A stretch of DNA of 64,000 nt from Kiritimatiellia bacterium (lineage in GTDB: Bacteria; Verrucomicrobiota; Kiritimatiellia; CAIVKH01), in NCBI GenBank assembly GCA_023953695.1, contig JAMLJG010000016.1, positions 1 through 64,000 of the forward strand, read 5' to 3'. Below the pieces are notes generated by a model that was not told the DNA's origin, made no database searches, and saw nothing but the letters and a program-made list of their open reading frames with translations. The first letter of the stretch is position 1. The number at the start of each line of letters is the position of its first letter. The position numbers and the translations under genes were made by a program. Below are positions 16,846 through 26,335 of this stretch, in pieces.

Positions 16846-18705
16846 ATGCCCCAACCGAAGGTCAATTTTCGCAATTCGCGCCCCGATCAGTCGTGGAAGC
16901 TGAAGCTCGATGATGGCGCGATCTATGGTCCGGTTTCGCTGGCCGACTTACAGGCGTGGGCGCGGCAGGGCCGCGTGGTGGCGGAGAACCTGATTTCGAG
17001 CGACGGGAAGGATTGGTTTCCCGCGTGCGATTTGCGCGAGTTGGAGATGGTGTGGATGCTCGACGCGGGCGGGGGCGAGCTGGTCGGTCCGTTCAATTTG
17101 GCCGCGCTGGGCGAACTTGTGCAAGAGGGCACGGTGGCTGGCACCGCGCGGCTGGAGAATCGAATCACGGGCGAGCGCTCGACAGTGGAGGAGCAGCAGT
17201 CCGGGATCCTCGAAGGAATTCCCTCCGCTGACACCGTGGCGCAGTTGGAGCAGTCGCAGCGCGAATTGGCGGCGGAAAAGGCGAAAGCCGAAGAGCGCGT
17301 GGCGCAGCTTGCGCGCCGGGTGGAATCGTTGGAGCGCGATCTGGCCACCACGACCGCATCGCTCACGAGCGCCCGCGCAACGCTCGACGAACAGACGCGC
17401 AAGAGGAGCGACGGCGCAGCGGCGGCGCTCCAGCAACAGCTCGCGGCGCTGGAAGCGCAGAAGCAGGTCCTGGCCGACCACTTGCAACGGGCCGAAGCTG
17501 AAGTGCAGCAATTGAAGGCAGCTTCGCGCACGGCGCGCGCGGACGAAGTTTCCGCGAACCGCATTGCGGAATTGCAAACTCAGTTGGAGCGGGCGGAACA
17601 GGCCCTCAAGCTCGCGCGTACACCGGCTGCTGCCGCGCCCGCCGCGCCGAGTGGCGAGCGCGAAGTCGCGCTGCGCGCCGAGGTTGAATCGCTTCGCCGT
17701 CAATCCGCAGATGCGTTGGCAGCGTTGGATGCCGCGCGCGAAGAACTTGCCGCTGAACAAGCGCGCCAGCTGCAGGTTCAGGTGGAAGGCGCGGATTTGG
17801 CGCAGAACCTGGAGAAGCTGTCTTCGGAGAACGACAGCGTGCGCGCGCAACTGGACGAGACCGAGAAAGCGCTGCGCGAGCAGCGCGAGGCGCATCGAGC
17901 GGCGTTGGAAAAGATTCGGCGCAGCGAGGCGGAGCAGCAGCGCTTGGTGGCGGAGTTCAAGGGGAAGACGGCGGAATATCAGTCGCAGTTGGACGTCGCG
18001 CGCGAAGAGCTGGAAGAGGAGCGCAAGCGTCATCGCGGCGCCCAAGCGGCGGCTTCCGAGCGGAGCGGTGAGCTCGAGCGCAAAGTCGAAGACTTGTCGA
18101 AGCTGGTGGACGATTCCTCGGCCCGGGCCGCCAAGGCGGAGAAGGCCGTCGTGGATCACAAGGCGATTTTTGAGCAGCTCGAGCAGCAGGCGCGCGAGTC
18201 CGAGACTCAGATGCTCTCTCGAACGCGCGATCTCGAAGCGCAGCTCGCGCAAACGGGCGAGCAACTCGCGGCAGTGCAGCGCGACTTGGACGCGGAAAAG
18301 AGCGCGCACAGCAGTGCGATTGCGGATCTGGGCCGGCGCGAATCTACGCTGCGAGAGCAACTCGGTTCACTGCAGGAAGAACGAGAGCGGGCGGCTGCGC
18401 GTTTGGCCGCGCTCGAAGAAGATCTGCGAGCTAAACAAGCGGCGCTGGCCCAAGCGGAAGAGGCTCTGCGCGCCGAGCAACAACAGGTTCAGTCGTATGT
18501 CGAGAATCTGCGTCAAACGCAGAGCGATAGCGCGCAGCGCATCGCGGAGTTGGAGTCGCGCGTTCAAGAACTCACCGCCTCGTTGGATGCCGCTCATCGC
18601 GAGCGGGATGCGGAACGCGCGCAGCGCGCCGAAGCCGAGCGCCAAGCCCGCGCGCACGGGAGACAGAGTTGGAATCGCAGATTGCCTCACTCGGCGCTTC
18701 CCTGA
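16846..18705 (+). CDS. GYF_2-domain coiled-coil protein, N-terminal part of a giant protein
   Basis: 619 residues as read. Two GYF_2-like repeats begin the protein: WKLKLDDGAIYGPVSLADL (about 15-65) and VWMLDAGGGELVGPFNLAAL (about 68-115). The rest is almost pure Glu/Ala/Gln/Arg coiled coil. The last 15 residues (RQSWNRRLPHSALP) break the coiled-coil pattern, while the -1 frame continues it seamlessly from about 18651 (RARETELESQIASL). I therefore think this and the next entry are one gene of about 2,320 residues interrupted by one indel near 18650. GYF_2 domains bind short peptides, and in PVC bacteria often head membrane or scaffold proteins. A TATAAT box lies at 16780-16785 without a convincing -35. 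Confidence 0.82.
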   Translation: MPQPKVNFRNSRPDQSWKLKLDDGAIYGPVSLADLQAWARQGRVVAENLISSDGKDWFPACDLRELEMVWMLDAGGGELVGPFNLAALGELVQEGTVAGTARLENRITGERSTVEEQQSGILEGIPSADTVAQLEQSQRELAAEKAKAEERVAQLARRVESLERDLATTTASLTSARATLDEQTRKRSDGAAAALQQQLAALEAQKQVLADHLQRAEAEVQQLKAASRTARADEVSANRIAELQTQLERAEQALKLARTPAAAAPAAPSGEREVALRAEVESLRRQSADALAALDAAREELAAEQARQLQVQVEGADLAQNLEKLSSENDSVRAQLDETEKALREQREAHRAALEKIRRSEAEQQRLVAEFKGKTAEYQSQLDVAREELEEERKRHRGAQAAASERSGELERKVEDLSKLVDDSSARAAKAEKAVVDHKAIFEQLEQQARESETQMLSRTRDLEAQLAQTGEQLAAVQRDLDAEKSAHSSAIADLGRRESTLREQLGSLQEERERAAARLAALEEDLRAKQAALAQAEEALRAEQQQVQSYVENLRQTQSDSAQRIAELESRVQELTASLDAAHRERDAERAQRAEAERQARAHGRQSWNRRLPHSALP

Positions 18706-21700
18706 AGGAAGTGGAGACGCAGGCCCGCGAGGTGCGCGCTGAGTTGGAGGCCGCGCAACAGCGATTTGCCGATCTCAAAGCGGCGACCGACGAGCAGGCC
18801 CATCAGCTCCGAGCGACACTCGACCGCCTTACTGCTGATGCGGAAGAGACGAAGCGTCAACTCGACGCGGCGCGGCGCGAGTTGGCCGAGGAACAGTCCA
18901 CTCACGGCCAGACTAAGCGCGCAGCGTCGGAGCAGTCGCAACAATTGCAGAACGCGCTCAACGCGGCGAACGAATTGGTCGAGCGCACAGCGCGGCAACT
19001 GGAGAAAGAGCAGGCCTCGGTGTACGCCGCGCGCGCGGGCGCAACGGCGCAGGCCGAAGCGGCGCAGCAGCGGGTGGATGAACTCATGTCGCTCCATCAG
19101 GAAGCTGCCGAGCGCGTTCATGAACTGGAAGGCGCCTTGGCTGCCGCGCGAGAAGAGGCGGCGAGCAGCGCGCGCGCGTTGGAAGTGCGCACTGGCGAGA
19201 CTCAGGCATATCGCGATACAGCGACTCAGCGGATCGCTGACCTCGAAAAGGCTTTGGCAGACGCACAGCGCGATGCCGAGCAGCGCGCGGCTGACTATCA
19301 GCAGCGCTTGGGTGAATTGGAGCAAGAACATCAAGCCGCCCTGCAGGAAGTGGCGGAGACGCACCGCATCCGACAGACCGACTCCGCAACCGCAGCTCGG
19401 CGCATTCACGAACTCGAGGCGGCCCTGACTGAGTCCCAACAAAGCGCGGAGCAGCGTGCGTCCGAATTGGGCGGCCACATCAATGCGTTGACGGCGTCGC
19501 GACAGACAGAAATTGCGCAGGCGAATTCGCGCATCGGTGAGTTGGAAGCCGCGCTCAACGAGGCGCGTCGAATTGCGAATGAACAGCTTGGCGCGTCGGA
19601 ATCGGCGCGGCAGGCGGAAGGCGCACAGGCGGCGGAGCGCATTCAAGCCTTGGAAACCGCTTTGGCGAACGCGCAGCGCGATGCGGAGCAGCGCGCGAGC
19701 GCGTTGGAAGAACAGATCGCGCAATTGACGCAGGCGCGGGACGCGGACCTCGCACAGGGCGCGGAACGTATTCGCGAGTTGGAGTCGGCGTTGATTGCGG
19801 CTCAACAGGAGGCGGAGCGCCAGGTCACATCGGCCAAAGAGCAACTTGGCGAGTTGGAGAACGCGCGGCGCGAAGAGGGTGCGCAGGCGGCGGCGCGTAT
19901 CCAGTCGTTGGACGCTTCGCTGGCGCAGGTGCGACAGGATTCGGAACGGCAAGGCGAGGCGGCGGCGCGCAAAGTGGCGTCGCTCGAAGGAGAGCTGACT
20001 GCTGCGCGCGCGGAGTTGGCGACCCTTCGCGATTCCCTGGAGAACGAGCGCACACTCGCCGTGACGGCGGCGGACCAGAGTGCGGCGGCCATTCAAGAAA
20101 TTGAGCAGCGAGTGGAGTCTCTACAGGGAGACTTGGAGACGGCACTGGCGCGCGGGGTTGAGCTTGAAAAGAATTGGACGGCGGCGCGTGGGACAGCGGA
20201 GCGTCAGGCGATCGTTTTGGGCGAGCGCATTGAGGATCTGAACCGAGCCCGCCAGGCGGCGCTCCAGGAGTTGGAGTCCATTCGTTCGGCCTGGGAGTCG
20301 GACAAAGAGACGGCGGCTGCCGATCGGGCTGCGGCGCAGGGGCTGCAGCAGGAATTGCAGCAGCGGATCGCAGAATTGGTTCAAGCGGAAGCCGCGGCGG
20401 CAGAGCAGGCGCTGGCTGTGGAATCGTCGTTGGAAGTGGAGCGCAGCGCACACGGGCACGCGCAGACGGAGTTGGAAGAGTCGCGTCAGGCCGTGGCGGA
20501 GCTGAGCGCTCAAGTGGAATCGCTACAGCGCGAGTTGGAAGCCGCAGGGGCAGCTTTGGAAGCGTCGAATTTGGCTGCGCAGGAGCGCGACGCGCAATTT
20601 GCAGCGCAACTGGCAGAGCGCGAGCAACAGTACAGCGCGCTTGAACAGGCGCTGGAAGCGGAGCGCGCGGGCCACACGCAGACGCGTGCGGAATCGGAAT
20701 CGAATATCGCGAGCCTGGATGAGCGATTGACGGAGATCACGGCGCGCGCGACGGAGACGGCGGCGCAATTGGCTCAGGTTCAAGTGGAGTTGTCGCAGTC
20801 GCGCGTGATGGCGGATGCGGCTGCGGAGGAGCATCGGCAGGCGTTGAGCGCCGTGAACGAGCAGTTGGTCGGTGTGCAGAAGAAGCTGGAAGAGACCTCG
20901 GTTGCGTTGGAGCAGACGCGCCGCGATCTCGATGCTGAAAAGCAGCGTGCGGCGAGTTTGCAGCGCGCGCGCGACGCGGCGGAAGAGCAGCGCAAGCAAC
21001 AGGTCGAGCTGGTGCGCGATCTACTGCTGAGCGAATCGGGCAAGGTTGAACAGGAAATGGCGCAGGAGCGCGAGTTCCTCAACTCGGTGCGCGAGTCCGT
21101 GCAGACGAAGGAGCGTTTTGGCCGCGAGCGAATCAAGTCCATTCAGGAATTGCTGGGCAGTGAGTTGCAGAGTCATGTTGAGCAGTACGAACGCCGCCGC
21201 GCCGCAGTCGCGCGGGTGGCGGAGCTGGAGGCGGCGCTGGAGACGGAGAAGGCGCGGCATGCCGAGGCGCTGCAGAGCCGGAAGCAGAGCGAGCAGGGGC
21301 TGGTGCAGCAGTTGCAGAAGACGCAGGCGGAAACGAGTTCTGCCCGCACGCGCTTGCAGACGGTCGAGAGCGAGCTGGAGCGCAGCAAGCAAGCGCTGGA
21401 AGAAGTGCGTGAGCGCGGACGCAAGTCGGACGACGAATGGAATGCGCGCTTGGATCAGACGCAGGAGGAACACCGGGCGACGATCAAGAAGCTCGGGGAG
21501 CTACAGGTGCAGCTGGACGAGATGACGAAGCTGCGCGATGACGCGATGGAGGATTTGCGTCAGCGCGAGGAGGAGTTGCGCCATCACCAGTCTTCGTTGG
21601 GCCAAACCTCGGAACACGCGCGCGTCCTGGAACAGGAACTCAGCACGCGGATTGCGCAGTTGCAGGAGTCTCTCGCCACGGCGACGGCGCACGCCGAGCA

Positions 21701-23822
21701 ACTCGAATGGGAGGCGCGCGAGCGCGATGCGGCGCATACGGCGGACGGCGAAGCGTGGCAGGCGGAGAAGCTGCTGTTGGAACAGCAGATCGAGGAAATA
21801 CGGCATCGCGGGGAAGAGTCGCTGCAAGCGTATGAAGCGGTGCAGGCCGAGATGAATCGGATCACAGGGGTTCTGGACGAGGCGACGGCACAGGCGCAGG
21901 AAAAGGAAGAGTCCCTGCGCAGCGAGATTGCCGAATGGGAGCGTCGCCATGCGGAGACGCTTGCGGATGTGTCGCATTTGCGCTCATCCGTGGATGAAGA
22001 AAAGACCTTGCGCGTATCCGTGGAGTCCGGTTTGCGCGAGCGCGAGCAAACGCTCACCGAGCGCGTGGAAGCGCTCACAAAGAACTTGGAGGCGCGGACG
22101 ACTGAGCTCCAGCAAACGGTGCAAGAACTGGCGGCGCAGCGGGCTGAGGTCGAGTCGTTGAAACAACAGCGAGACGAAGTGCTCAAGACGCAACAGGAAG
22201 TGGAAGCGAATCAGACGCGCAGCCTGCAGGAGATCACGCAGCGGCTCGACGAGGTTGCTGCGCAGCGCGAAAGCGTGTCGGCTGAGTTGCAGCAGCGCGA
22301 GTTGGCGCTGAAAGAATTGCGCGAGTTGCAGGAAGCTACGCGCCAAGCGGCCGAGCGGCGCGAAGGCGAGTTGCAGAAGGCGTTGGCCGATCTGCAGGAA
22401 CAGCATCGCGAAGCGATGAATCAATCGCAGCAGAACCAACGCCAGACCGGAGCGGAACTTTCTCGCGCGCAAGCGAGATTGGAGGAGATGGAGCGGATCC
22501 GCAAATCGCTGGCAGACGAGCAGAAAGCGCGACGCCAGCGCGAGCAGGAGGCCGCTCAATTCCAGACGGCCTTGGACGATCTGCGCAAACAGTTTGCCGA
22601 TCGCGAAAACGAAATTTCCACCCAGCGCTCGCAAATCGCGCATGAACAGGCGATGCGCAAGCAGTTGGAGGATGCGCTGGAACGGCAAGAGAAGCGCCTG
22701 CAGGAAGCGGAAGAGCGCGCGCGCACGGTTACCGAAGAGACCATGCAGGAAAAACTGGTGTATGAGGAGACGGAGAACCGCTTGCAGCAGGAGCGGGAGG
22801 ATTTGTTGCTTCGCGTGGATCAGTTGCAGGAGGCGCAGTTGCAGCTCACGCTTCGGCTCGAGCAGACGGCGCAAGACCTGGAGCAGCATCAGTTGACGCT
22901 GGAAGAGGAGCGCAAGCGCTCGCAAGAGCGCGACGAGGACTTCCGCCAGCAATACGAAGTGCTGCACCGCGAATACGAACAGCTTCGCGCGGAGTCCGAG
23001 AAGGAGTCGCAGGAGTTCGATCAATTGCGCTTGGAGAAGGAAGATATTACCGAGCACAGCCGCCTGAAGATCGAAGACTTGCAGCAGCGCGTGGAGCAGA
23101 TTCGGCAGGAGAACGAGGCGTTGGGGATCCGGTTGCAACAGCAGAAGAAGTTCTACGACGAAGAGCGCGAGCAGCGCCGTCAGAAGGAACTGGAGATCCT
23201 GCAGCTCAAGAAGGCGATTCAGGACGATCAGAACGCGCTTCGTCAGCGCGATCAGCAGATCGCGCACGAGAAGAAGTTGTCGGAGGACAAGGCTTCGCGC
23301 TGGCGCAGCAAGGAGCAGGTGCTCACGCGCCGCATCGAGCAGCTGCAGCAAGATTGGCGCGCGCTTTCGGCGAAGTTGGAGCAGAATCAGCGCGAATTGA
23401 CGATGCGCAAGAGTGGCGGCGGCTTGACCGCGCCAGTGCCCGCGGCTGCTGTTCCGGCGCCGCGAACGGATCGAACCGTTCGGCGCGTAGTGACACCGGG
23501 AGGGCTGGATTCTCCGTCATCCGTGGAGTCTCGACGCGTGGTTTCGGCCTCGGAGCCGTCTGCGGTGGAACCGAAGCCGGTTGCGCCCTCGGCGGCGCCG
23601 CGCATTCATGTTCGGTCGCCGAGTGCGACGCCGCCCCCGGGCGTTCGTTCGACCGTGACGCCGCGTCTGGCGGACATCGAGGCGCAGGCACAAAGTGAAT
23701 TGCAGATGTGGAAAGAGTCGCGCGATGCCGAGAGCGAGGGAACGGCGGATGATTCGAAGCCGAAGGATGATCCCAAGGGCGGGCGCGGCGGTGGGACGTT
23801 GCCCTGGATGAAGCGAAAGTAG
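18669..23822 (+). CDS. Giant coiled-coil protein, continuation of the GYF_2 protein
   Basis: About 1,717 residues, nearly all heptad-like Glu/Gln/Ala/Arg coiled coil, including short repeated words such as ALADAQRDAEQRA and RELESALIAAQQEAERQ. The C-terminal 140 residues turn Pro/Ser/Val-rich and disordered, then end in PWMKRK. The only start near the 5' end is a TTG at 18669 with no ribosome site, and the first ATG comes more than 400 bases later. This supports a frameshifted continuation of the 16846 gene. Antisense and alternative frames are also open because of the biased composition. A cytoskeletal, scaffolding or cell-shape role is possible; nothing in the sequence proves one. Four bases separate it from the membrane coiled-coil gene. 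Confidence 0.8.
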   Translation: MESQIASLGASLKEVETQAREVRAELEAAQQRFADLKAATDEQAHQLRATLDRLTADAEETKRQLDAARRELAEEQSTHGQTKRAASEQSQQLQNALNAANELVERTARQLEKEQASVYAARAGATAQAEAAQQRVDELMSLHQEAAERVHELEGALAAAREEAASSARALEVRTGETQAYRDTATQRIADLEKALADAQRDAEQRAADYQQRLGELEQEHQAALQEVAETHRIRQTDSATAARRIHELEAALTESQQSAEQRASELGGHINALTASRQTEIAQANSRIGELEAALNEARRIANEQLGASESARQAEGAQAAERIQALETALANAQRDAEQRASALEEQIAQLTQARDADLAQGAERIRELESALIAAQQEAERQVTSAKEQLGELENARREEGAQAAARIQSLDASLAQVRQDSERQGEAAARKVASLEGELTAARAELATLRDSLENERTLAVTAADQSAAAIQEIEQRVESLQGDLETALARGVELEKNWTAARGTAERQAIVLGERIEDLNRARQAALQELESIRSAWESDKETAAADRAAAQGLQQELQQRIAELVQAEAAAAEQALAVESSLEVERSAHGHAQTELEESRQAVAELSAQVESLQRELEAAGAALEASNLAAQERDAQFAAQLAEREQQYSALEQALEAERAGHTQTRAESESNIASLDERLTEITARATETAAQLAQVQVELSQSRVMADAAAEEHRQALSAVNEQLVGVQKKLEETSVALEQTRRDLDAEKQRAASLQRARDAAEEQRKQQVELVRDLLLSESGKVEQEMAQEREFLNSVRESVQTKERFGRERIKSIQELLGSELQSHVEQYERRRAAVARVAELEAALETEKARHAEALQSRKQSEQGLVQQLQKTQAETSSARTRLQTVESELERSKQALEEVRERGRKSDDEWNARLDQTQEEHRATIKKLGELQVQLDEMTKLRDDAMEDLRQREEELRHHQSSLGQTSEHARVLEQELSTRIAQLQESLATATAHAEQLEWEARERDAAHTADGEAWQAEKLLLEQQIEEIRHRGEESLQAYEAVQAEMNRITGVLDEATAQAQEKEESLRSEIAEWERRHAETLADVSHLRSSVDEEKTLRVSVESGLREREQTLTERVEALTKNLEARTTELQQTVQELAAQRAEVESLKQQRDEVLKTQQEVEANQTRSLQEITQRLDEVAAQRESVSAELQQRELALKELRELQEATRQAAERREGELQKALADLQEQHREAMNQSQQNQRQTGAELSRAQARLEEMERIRKSLADEQKARRQREQEAAQFQTALDDLRKQFADRENEISTQRSQIAHEQAMRKQLEDALERQEKRLQEAEERARTVTEETMQEKLVYEETENRLQQEREDLLLRVDQLQEAQLQLTLRLEQTAQDLEQHQLTLEEERKRSQERDEDFRQQYEVLHREYEQLRAESEKESQEFDQLRLEKEDITEHSRLKIEDLQQRVEQIRQENEALGIRLQQQKKFYDEEREQRRQKELEILQLKKAIQDDQNALRQRDQQIAHEKKLSEDKASRWRSKEQVLTRRIEQLQQDWRALSAKLEQNQRELTMRKSGGGLTAPVPAAAVPAPRTDRTVRRVVTPGGLDSPSSVESRRVVSASEPSAVEPKPVAPSAAPRIHVRSPSATPPPGVRSTVTPRLADIEAQAQSELQMWKESRDAESEGTADDSKPKDDPKGGRGGGTLPWMKRK

Positions 23823-23825
23823 GCG

Positions 23826-24863
23826 ATGGATTCCAAACCGGTCAAATTGCCGCCGCAGGCGCTGAAGCAGAAGGTTCGAAACCTTGCGGCCAATCAGGAT
23901 GTGCAATCGCTCCGCGACGGTGCGACGCTTCAGGCGTTCGGCAATCGGTTGCCGGTGTTGCAGGCATTTCAAGAATTTCTTGAGATCGAGCGCAGGCAGA
24001 CGCGCCGCCGAATACGCGCCATGACGTTCACCTTCATTGGCGTGGTGCTGGCGCTTATTCTGGTCGGTGTCGCGCTGTTTATTGGCTTTGCAGGTCGGAT
24101 GAATGGCGATGTGCAGCGTTTGGAAAAGGCGCTGGCTGCGGCGCGTGACGAATCGGGCGCGCTGCGTGGCGATACGCAAGCCATCCAGCGCGCGCTGGAT
24201 GAGGCCAAGGCGGCATTGAGCGCGTTGCAGGAGCGGGTGGCGCAGAGCGCGCCCTCGGGCAATGAGGAGAAAATCCCCGATTTTTCTGCTCTTGCGGGTG
24301 CGTTGGAGACCTTGCAGTCGCTGCAGCAGTTGGACGCCGAGACAACGGCCTTGGGGCAGCGGCTGGCGACTTTACAAAAGGAATTGGAACGCATCGCGTC
24401 GGATCGTGCGAGCTTGATGCAGCGCGAGGAACACGTCGAGACTGCGCACGCGGAGTTGGCCCAGGCGCTCTCATCGCTCTTTTCAGCGCAAGACGAAGTG
24501 GAAGGGCGGCTGGCCGATGCAACGGCGGCGACACGCGATGTGCTGAATGTGCCCTTGTCGCGGCGTGCGCGCCCCAATGATGACAAGACGTCAGAGGTGC
24601 AATCGCGCGGGGCCGCGGCTCCGCTCCACGTTGTTTCGATCTTGGACGAGTTGAGCGCACTTCGTTTTGAGCAGCAGACTCTTGTTGCGAGGTTTGACGC
24701 GCTGAATGGTGAGGTGCAAGAGGTCGCGCGGGGCCGTGAGCTGTTGGATCGGCGGATTGCAGAGCTGCGGGCGGCCGGCAGCGAGTTGCTTCGCGATGCG
24801 CAACAGGCGCTCGCTCGGAGCGATGCTTCTCCGCAGCAGGCGTCGGCGGAATCCGCACGCTAG
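23826..24863 (+). CDS. Single-TM coiled-coil protein, partner of the giant coiled-coil protein
   Basis: 345 residues. The cytoplasmic N-terminal 65 residues are followed by one strong membrane helix (FIGVVLALILVGVALFIGF, about 70-90) and coiled coil to the end (about 95-340). It starts four bases after the giant protein's stop and so is in the same transcript. The shared coiled-coil nature suggests that the two proteins form a membrane-anchored assembly, which is inference. No enzyme motif is seen. Confidence 0.75.
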   Translation: MDSKPVKLPPQALKQKVRNLAANQDVQSLRDGATLQAFGNRLPVLQAFQEFLEIERRQTRRRIRAMTFTFIGVVLALILVGVALFIGFAGRMNGDVQRLEKALAAARDESGALRGDTQAIQRALDEAKAALSALQERVAQSAPSGNEEKIPDFSALAGALETLQSLQQLDAETTALGQRLATLQKELERIASDRASLMQREEHVETAHAELAQALSSLFSAQDEVEGRLADATAATRDVLNVPLSRRARPNDDKTSEVQSRGAAAPLHVVSILDELSALRFEQQTLVARFDALNGEVQEVARGRELLDRRIAELRAAGSELLRDAQQALARSDASPQQASAESAR

Positions 24864-24865
24864 AT

Positions 24866-26335
24866 TCAGCGCGCGGCGGCCAAGGCGCGATCGAGTCGCG
24901 CGATCAGATCGTCGGCGGATTCGAGGCCGATGGAGAGGCGAAGCAGCCACCGCGAAACACCGGATTCTTCGGCCCAGTCCAATTCATCGAAGTGGGCCAA
25001 GAGGGTGAATGGGCAGCAGAGACTGAAGGTGGTGCCGAGGTTTGGCCCTTTGGAGATTTCGAGTGCGTTGTAGAAGCGTTCGCTCGTTTGCTCCGGGTTC
25101 TTGAGGACAAACGAAAAGAGTCCGCCATAGCCACCGTTCGGACGGCGGAATCGGTCGTACATGTCGCGCTCACGAAATTGCGGATAATACACCGCTTCAA
25201 CGCCGGGCTGCTGGCGAAGCCAATCGGCGACGAGCGATGCGGTGGCAGTGGCCTGCCGCACGCGGGCATCGGCATCGCGCGAGAGCTGCTCGGCCAGAAT
25301 CATGGATTCGCCCCACGTGCAGTCTTCGTATTCCTCGCGCAGCGCGGTGCGCAAGTCATCGGCAAAAGGGCTTTTCGGATTGAGTATGGCGGAGCCCGCC
25401 ATGACATCGCCGCGACCCGTGAACCACTTGAGAGGCTGGTGACGACGACGTCGGTGACGGGCAGCAGATCCACATTTGTCCATGTCGAAATCGTATCGTC
25501 CACCACAATAGGGAATTGCTGCTGCAAGGATATTTGGCGCACAGCGTTGAGATCGGTGCTGATGAGTACGGGGTTGATGGAAACCGCAAAAGAGGGCCTG
25601 CGGCAGCTCCGCCATTGGTTTGTGGAGAAGGTTCACATCCGCATTGTCTGCGCGAGGCAGAAAGGCGTGAGGCACGCCGAAATCCTGCATGATCTGAGCG
25701 TATCCACATAGGGGAAGCCGAGCTGAATCAGAGGCTTGTCTGGGGCGTCGGACGAGAGCGATAGAGCGTATAAATGGCGGCCATGCCACAACTGAAGAGA
25801 TAGACGCAGTCCGGCGTGACGCCTGCAGCTTCCGCGATGCGTTGGCGCAGATGCGTTGCGCGCCGCATCGGCATTCAGACTGGGGACGTCTGTCGAGAAT
25901 TGCTCGCGCCTGGCGCGATGATATCCCATCGCCTGAGTGACGCCAGTATTTCATGGCGGTTTGGGCAGCGGCAGTGAAGCAGACCGCGAAGGTGTTGGAC
26001 ATTGGCCATTCGGCGACGCGGGCCCGTTCACCGGACCACGCGTGAATACAGGCAACACAGCTTCGGCTGTCTTTCATCGCGGTGATGGCATTGTTCGCCC
26101 TCGTTGCAGAGGTCCTTTTTGCGCTTGCGCGAAGAGGCGGGCGCAGGCGGGCGGGACGACGAAGCGCGGGTACCTGCGCGCAAGCGGTTCATCACGCGTG
26201 GGGCCTTTCTTTCGTAATCCACGACGTCTTCCCACGTCGGCAGGCATACAGAATTGGCATGCGGCAATCGGGAGTGGAGCCCGAGTTCTTCCGGGCGCCA
26301 GCGAGGGTGGGTGAGCGCGTGCGGTCGGGTTCCAT
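24866..26335 (-). pseudogene. Frameshifted trans-sulfuration PLP enzyme (cystathionine gamma-synthase-like)
   Basis: Fragments in all three minus frames together make one Cys/Met-metabolism PLP enzyme. They are an N-terminal piece with PHANSVCLPTWEDVVDYERK (near 26265-26200), a middle piece QFPIVVDDTISTWTNVDLLP (near 25535-25475), the PLP lysine region KWFTGRGDVMAG (near 25440) and an unbroken C-terminal 190 residues to 24866. Its ATG (26333-26335) overlaps the stop of the topoisomerase gene, so the two would be coupled. The order and identity of residues are kept; only the frame changes. I suspect indel errors in the sequence rather than a dead gene. If intact it would be about 480 residues and form or cleave C-S bonds. 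Confidence 0.75.

Noticed and set aside
18640..18670. Programmed -1 ribosomal frameshift in the giant gene
   Set aside because: No X-XXY-YYZ slippery sequence and no obvious downstream pseudoknot; a one-base error in a CG-repeat stretch is simpler.
16948..23351. Long open frames on the minus strand (for example 16948-18360, 18687-20096, 21984-23351)
   Set aside because: They are antisense to the coiled-coil gene. Leu/Arg/Phe-rich translations arise from its Glu/Gln/Ala codons, and none has a ribosome site or a family motif.
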